From NCBI GenBank assembly GCA_022606425.2, contig JAHDVF020001469.1:124001-188000 (forward strand): 64,000 bases of DNA. Direction: 5' to 3'. Under the pieces are notes generated by a model, which was not told the origin of the DNA, did not search any database, and worked only from the letters and a program-made list of their open reading frames with translations. This document shows, piece after piece, positions 59,891 to 64,000 of this stretch. The position numbers and the translations under genes are program-made. The DNA comes from Lepidostoma basale. Lineage: Eukaryota; Arthropoda; Insecta; Trichoptera; Lepidostomatidae. Numbering within the stretch: position 1 is the first letter of the stretch; each line of letters begins with the position of its first letter.

Positions 59891-60091
59891 GTCTTGTCTT
59901 CCTAGTCCAACCATCTCTCATGCGTTTCTGTTAGTAAACTATACACAATATAATATTTTATCTGTTCTCAATAGATGCCTTCAAAATTAATTTTATAATG
60001 TCTATTGATGAAAAATTCGAATTTGATTTGATTTGATTTGAATTTTAACAACTTTTCTTTCATACAGTCGTGTCATATGTTCAAACTATCT

Positions 60092-60255
60092 TATTAATGT
60101 CTCTGAAAGAGTTCAAAGACATGCTGAATGATCTACGAGTAATAACTGCATCCAGATGTGCACGTCATGAGATGAATTTTAACAAGACAAATGTCATGTA
60201 TAATACGGCTCAGTTCTTGGTTTTAAAATATTATCCATGCTGATGATTATATCTC
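60092..60255 (+). pseudogene. LINE reverse-transcriptase scrap
   Basis: SLKEFKDMLNDLRVITASR, then HEMNFNKTNVMYNTA. The (L)-x-MN-x-x-KT-x-VM motif lies between the catalytic RT motifs and the thumb of non-LTR elements. Which LINE group it belongs to is unclear. Confidence 0.5.
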
Positions 60256-60820
60256 AAGGATATTTGTAGTTTTTTCTTTTGTTTCATTCTAACAACAGAG
60301 CTGATTCAGTCAAGCTCTGGGGTCCATTAATTTAAACACATCAAAAGCATCACAGAACAACAACTAGAACTCCGGAAAGACACCCGTGAGTAGTGAACAA
60401 TTGATAATTATCGACAGTGTTTTTTAAGGATATGGTTACAACCGGTTGGAACAAAGTCTGGAACAGGGAAGATGAATTCTTTAATCGATTTATTGACCTA
60501 TAGACGTCACATTTTTTGACGAAGTCCAAGAAAATATTTTGAGCCCCCTTGGTCACATTTGGAGAGTCGTCGTGGATATTTAAATTTGAGGTAGAACTAA
60601 ACACAGATTCAAAGTGTTAAGCGAAGGCTTTTCGTTTCTCAATATTGCAAACTTCTTGAAAATCGTTGGGTCTTCAAAATTTCGGCCCCAATATTTGATA
60701 TACTAGTATATTATTTGAAAGAACAGCTCACTTTGCGTTTTACCGTGGCTTGATTATTACTGAAGAGATTGTAGTAATCTAGGTAACCTGAAGAATTCCA
60801 TTTCTTGTAGTGTTTATATT
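60256..60820. other. unclassified
   Basis: The minus strand is open for ~90 codons at 60,350-60,620 (..HDDSPNVTKGAQNIFLDF.., ..NSSSLFQTLFQPV..). No domain recognised. Confidence 0.25.
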
Positions 60821-60824
60821 TTAT

Positions 60825-61630
60825 TCTGATGTCCCCCATAATTTTACGAGGGAACCGCCTTGGATATCACCTCTCAGTGACAGCTGGAGGTTTCCTAAGA
60901 AGGCATAAATCAAAGCACAAATACAAAGCATCGTAACAATACTGTACCGCCTCATCATCATCATCATCATCATCAGCCGTCTGTCATTCACTGCTGAATA
61001 TAAGCCTCTTCCAAAGCCCGCCACTGCCCCCTATCCATTGCCGCTCCCATCGGCTGTCGGTTCTTCGACAGATATGGCCAGCCCACCGCCACTTCAGCCC
61101 GCCTATCCGTAGAGCCACCTCAGTCACCTTGGTTTGTTGTCGAATAAATTCGTTTCTAAATCTGTTTCTCAAGGTTATTCCAAGCATGGCTCTTTCCATG
61201 GCGCGCTGGGCAACCTTGAATCTGTAGACTAGACCTTTTGTCACCACGTCTCGGCTCCGTACGTCATGACTTTCAAAACGCACTGGTTGAAGACTTTAGT
61301 CTTTGGAAGTGAGAACATGACCTAATTTCCCAAAGGCCGCCCAACCCAACTGAATTCTTCGGTCGGCTTCTTTCTCGAAATTGTTTCGTCCTAATTGTAT
61401 GATTTGGCCAAGATATGTGTATTATTGTACCACTTCGAGAGCCGACCCATCGACGGTTACTAATCTCGGGAAAATATGTTCAATATACATGACTTTCGTC
61501 TTGTCTAAATTCATCCCGAGACCCACTCGTACTGTACTCACAGTACCGCCTCATTTACGTCAATTATCGCACCTATGCATTCCCAGTCTATATTTGATAG
61601 CATATCGTAAAGGGTAGTGAAGTCACCATT
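60825..61630 (-). pseudogene. LINE group D reverse-transcriptase thumb and tail
   Basis: Minus strand from 61,560: VGLGMNLDKTKVMYIEHIFP, LVTVDGSALEVVQ*YTYLGQ, NFEKEADRRIQLGWAAFGKL, VTKGLVYRFKVAQRAMERAM, LGITLRNRFRNEFIRQQTKV, LRIGGLKWRWAGHICRRTDS. This joins the RT thumb to the KWQWAGH-type tail seen elsewhere, and is the longest group D copy (~200 residues' worth). One frame break near 61,300. Confidence 0.75.
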
Positions 61631-61789
61631 GGTGAAAATCCATCCCCTCCACGACGTTCTATCCACTGCAGGAACACTGTTATATATGTTTCGAAATTTG
61701 TCTTACAATTGAGAAAACCATGGTTAAACTCACCCGGAAGATTTAGGGTATATCTATGGGAAGTGTAAAAAATTAGAACGATATTTTTT

Positions 61790-61847
61790 ATAAAGTAACA
61801 AATATATTGTATATAACACAACATCTTAAAGAACTTCACTGGCTTAA
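61790..61847 (+). pseudogene. LINE group K (CR1-like), part before the insertion
   Basis: VTNILYITQHLKELHWL, the conserved LK.LHWLP-type motif of CR1/Rex LINEs, ending exactly at TTAA 61,844-61,847. Confidence 0.6.
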
Positions 61848-62619
61848 CCCTTAACGTACCGTGTTCAAAACAAAACGCTTGCTCCCATGTGGTAAGTTCA
61901 GTTTACCGCTAACTTTATCTAAATATCAAGCATATGACTAGATGAATCAAAATTTAATTTATGTCATCTTGTAGGGAATTTCATTAGGAATAGATCGATA
62001 TCTATAACATACATGGATTATTTGAAAAACATATCATTATTAATTTTTTTCTGGAACCATGCGATTTCTGATATGTAATGCGTCATAGCATACGGCGACT
62101 AAAAATCGGGTCGGGTCGGGTCGAAACTTGTCTGCACGCCGGGCCGGCGGGGCGAAGATAAAGGCACCTAGGCAAAATGTATAGTACGTTCAAGACAACG
62201 AGTACGTATTAATATTTGTCCCTTTTGGTAAAGTGTTAATATTTTCACAGTTCTGATATTATTAACTTACGTGCTGCGTTTTCATCCAGTCGGTATTATT
62301 ACGTACCTATAGAAAAGGTCAAAGATATAATTTATAATACGTTCAAAACAGCGAGTAAGTATTTGTCACTTTTGATAAAGTTGTAAATATTAGCAAAACA
62401 AATTCTACCTTAACACGAATGAAGGTGAGGGCAGTCTTAGAAAATAAATTTTTTTGGGATGAAGGAAGTAATTTTTTGCTTTTTTTTTTATTACGAAATA
62501 TTGAAAACACTTCAATGGAGGATATAAATTTTTTTTATAATATTAGGGTCCATAGGTTTTAAGAAAATCAACTTTAAATTGGCAGTGGAAACTCAATTTA
62601 CCACATGGCAACGCGACGG
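61848..62619. mobile_element. piggyBac-like non-autonomous element, 772 bp
   Basis: Flanked by TTAA on both sides (61,844-61,847 and 62,620-62,623). Ends CCCTTAACG.. and, read inward from the right, CCGTCGCG; a subterminal inverted repeat CCATGTGGTAA lies ~35 bp and ~10 bp inside. Removing the element and one TTAA restores the LINE K frame (HLKELHWLKSPERNQYKLWW). Inside, two direct repeats around ACGTTCAA.AC..CGAGTA (62,187 and 62,339). No transposase. Confidence 0.7.
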
Positions 62620-63070
62620 TTAAGAGTCCAGAAAGAAACCAGTATAAACTCTGGTGGACAGTCTTCAAAGCGCTACATGGAATAGCACCAAGTTAAATAT
62701 CTGAACTCTGTATAACGGACAGCCTAAATTCAAGGAAATTCACCCTTCGCTCGGCGAACTCCTCAGCAATAGGAAGATTAGTTGAGCCGAAGCGTTGCCC
62801 CAGTACAAATTTCGGGGATCGAGCGTTTTCACACCTCAGATGCATAAATGATCCGAAAGATTTGAGATCTAAATTAAAAACCCATCTTTTTCATATTTCA
62901 TACCCAATTTAAACACTTGTACTTTGTTCTACTATACTATTTAACCGATCGCTTTATAAGCGGTCACATTAAGATTTTTAGATTTAAAACACGTCTTAAT
63001 GCACCCTTGAGGTGATTACATCACAAAAACGGCGCTTTAGAAGTTAGCATATTATTATTATTATTATATA
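62620..63070 (+). pseudogene. LINE group K (CR1-like), part after the insertion
   Basis: KSPERNQYKLWWTVFKALHG, IAPS*ISELCITDSLNSRKF, RSANSSAIGRLVEPKRCPST, NFGDRAFSHLRCINDPKDLR, SKLKTHLFHISYPI stop at 62,909. FGDRAF and the K-LKTHLF end identify CR1-type LINEs. 3' UTR with CTTGAGGTGATTACATCAC and an (ATT)n tail at 63,048-63,066. Confidence 0.75.
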
Positions 63071-63073
63071 ATA

Positions 63074-63104
63074 TTAGGTCCTTACATATGAAATTGGCGT
63101 TTTG
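63074..63104 (+). repeat. mariner 5' terminal inverted repeat (presumed)
   Basis: TTAGGTCCTTACATATGAAA directly after TA, about 190 bp upstream of the transposase start. The other end is outside the window, so the repeat cannot be confirmed. Confidence 0.55.
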
Positions 63105-63261
63105 CCGTACTGGCAACTTTGATCTCAAATATCTTCTCTTTGGTTAGGAATTCCAAATTCAAATTTATACAGCTATTTACGCAAGTATTTGTGTTTCGAA
63201 AATTATTATTCATTTGTTTTTTACTCAATTGTTTTTTTCTTTGCGTTACTCAGTTTACAAA

Positions 63262-64000
63262 ATGGAAAACTTGAAATATCGCGTTATTTACGAGTACGAG
63301 TTCCACCGTGGCACCAAAGCTGCAGAAACGGCTCGAAGGATTAATGATGTGTATGGCGACGATGCCGCAAAAGAAAACATAGTGCGTTTTTGGTTCCAAC
63401 GTTTTCGTTCTGGAAATTTCGACCTGCAGAACAAGCCCCGTGGACGGCCGGAGACCAAAGTTGATAATGAAGAATTGAAGGCTATTGTGGAAGCGGATCC
63501 ATCGCAAACCACGTCCGAGTTAGCTGCAGGCTGCGGTGTTAGTGATAAAACTGTTTTAATCCACTTGAAGCAAATTGGGAAGGTGAAAAAGCTTGAAAGG
63601 TGGGTACCTCACGAATTGAGTGAAGCAAATCAACAAACGCGCGTTGACTGCTGCGTTGCATTACTCAACCGGCACAATAATGAAGGGATTTTGAATCGAA
63701 TGAAACGTGTGATGAAAAGTGGATCCTGTATGATAATCGGAAGCGCTCATCGCAATGGCTGAACCCTGCCGAACCAGCCAAACCATGCCCCAAGCGAAAA
63801 TTGACTCCAAAAAAGTTACTTGTGAGCGTTTGGTGGACTAGTGCTGGTGTCGTTCACTACAGCTTTCTTAAATCTGGCCAGACGATTACGGCAGATGTCT
63901 TTTGTCAACAACTGCAAACCATGATGGAAAAGCTAGCTGCTAAACAACCGAGGCTGGTTAATCGCTCTAGGCCACTGCTGCTTCATGATAACGCTAGACC
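63262..64000 (+). pseudogene. mariner transposase, frameshifted and cut by right edge
   Basis: ATG at 63,262. Two N-terminal helix-turn-helix regions (YRVIYEYEFHRGTKAAETAR; ..SGNFDLQNKPRGRPETKV.., SELAAGCGVSDKTVLIHLK), then WVPHELSEANQQTRVDCCVA. Near 63,700 a one-base shift changes frame; the reading continues as TCDEKWILYDNRKRSSQW (first catalytic Asp), PKRKLTPKKLLVSVWW, ..VHYSFLKSGQTITADVF.., LLLHDNARP (second Asp) at the edge. The third catalytic residue lies beyond. The DNA outside the shift shows little decay, so the insertion is recent. It landed in the (ATT)n tail of LINE group K. Confidence 0.85.

Larger units (their letters stand above)
59225..60045 (+). mobile_element. LINE group J copy, outer layer of a three-level nest
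   Basis: LPLVTLVGRAINLLNAVSSE, IDVFHISECTFRKQIL to ~59,350, then resumes at ~59,890 with CTTGTCTTCCTAGTCCAACC, ATCTGTTCTCAATAGATGCC and (TTTGA)n at 60,025-60,045. The intervening 540 bp are an opposite copy of the same LINE with a foldback element inside. Confidence 0.65.

Noticed and set aside
1..64000. Integrated virus or LTR retrotransposon
   Set aside because: No gag, protease, integrase or envelope motif, no long direct terminal repeats; every reverse-transcriptase trace is LINE or Penelope type.
1..64000. Operons, ribosome binding sites, riboswitches
   Set aside because: Composition, introns, SINEs and LINEs are eukaryotic; such features are not expected and none was seen.

Overview
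The window looks like an AT-rich insect genome segment, most likely a moth or butterfly. That assignment is inference from the style of the repeats: LINE tails of a type I associate with Lepidoptera and other insects, a mariner of the cecropia/mellifera type, and tRNA-derived SINEs. No gene here fixes the species. Nearly everything recognisable is mobile DNA; there is no operon, CRISPR array, rRNA gene or intact tRNA gene.

Layout. (1) More than 25 5'-truncated 3' ends of one related LINE group (called A, B and C here) lie on both strands from 2.0 to 58.0 kb. Each keeps the end of the reverse-transcriptase polyprotein, then a TGA stop, then almost immediately a (GTTA)n tail. Shorter remnants of at least eight other LINE groups (D to H, an RTE-like group R, a jockey-like group J and a CR1-like group K) lie between them. 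(2) Penelope-like elements are the second major class. One truncated ORF with a YVDD reverse transcriptase and a GIY-YIG endonuclease sits at 24.96-26.07 kb, and dozens of terminal-repeat fragments are scattered elsewhere, many as head-to-head inverted pairs. These repeats carry hammerhead-ribozyme-like cores of several sequence families (CTGANGA, helix II, GAAA, then usually a palindromic helix III). (3) SINEs: a tRNA-derived family with about nine copies, two further tRNA-like families, and a fourth family that shares its 3' end and GTTA tail with LINE group A. (4) Non-autonomous DNA transposons with readable target duplications: two Harbinger-like (TAA and TTA), one hAT-like (8-bp duplication) and one piggyBac-like (TTAA), plus three unclassified foldback elements. 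(5) A mariner, frameshifted and cut by the right edge, at 63.07 kb.

Host sequence is sparse. The best case is a proline-rich terminal exon on the minus strand at 16.42-16.67 kb with a splice acceptor and a polyadenylation signal. Two short plus-strand exons with strong splice sites (34,730-34,837 and 42,533-42,655) and two weaker ones near 23.2-23.4 kb may belong to one gene whose introns hold the repeats. I recognise none of these proteins.

How the parts interact: LINE group A/B/C probably supplied the machinery for the SINE that shares its tail; the Penelope-like RT-endonuclease probably mobilised the ribozyme-bearing repeats; DNA transposons have inserted into the older LINEs. Several nestings can be read directly, for example LINE into LINE with a foldback on top at 59.2-60.0 kb, and a piggyBac-like element whose removal restores a LINE reading frame at 61.8-62.6 kb.
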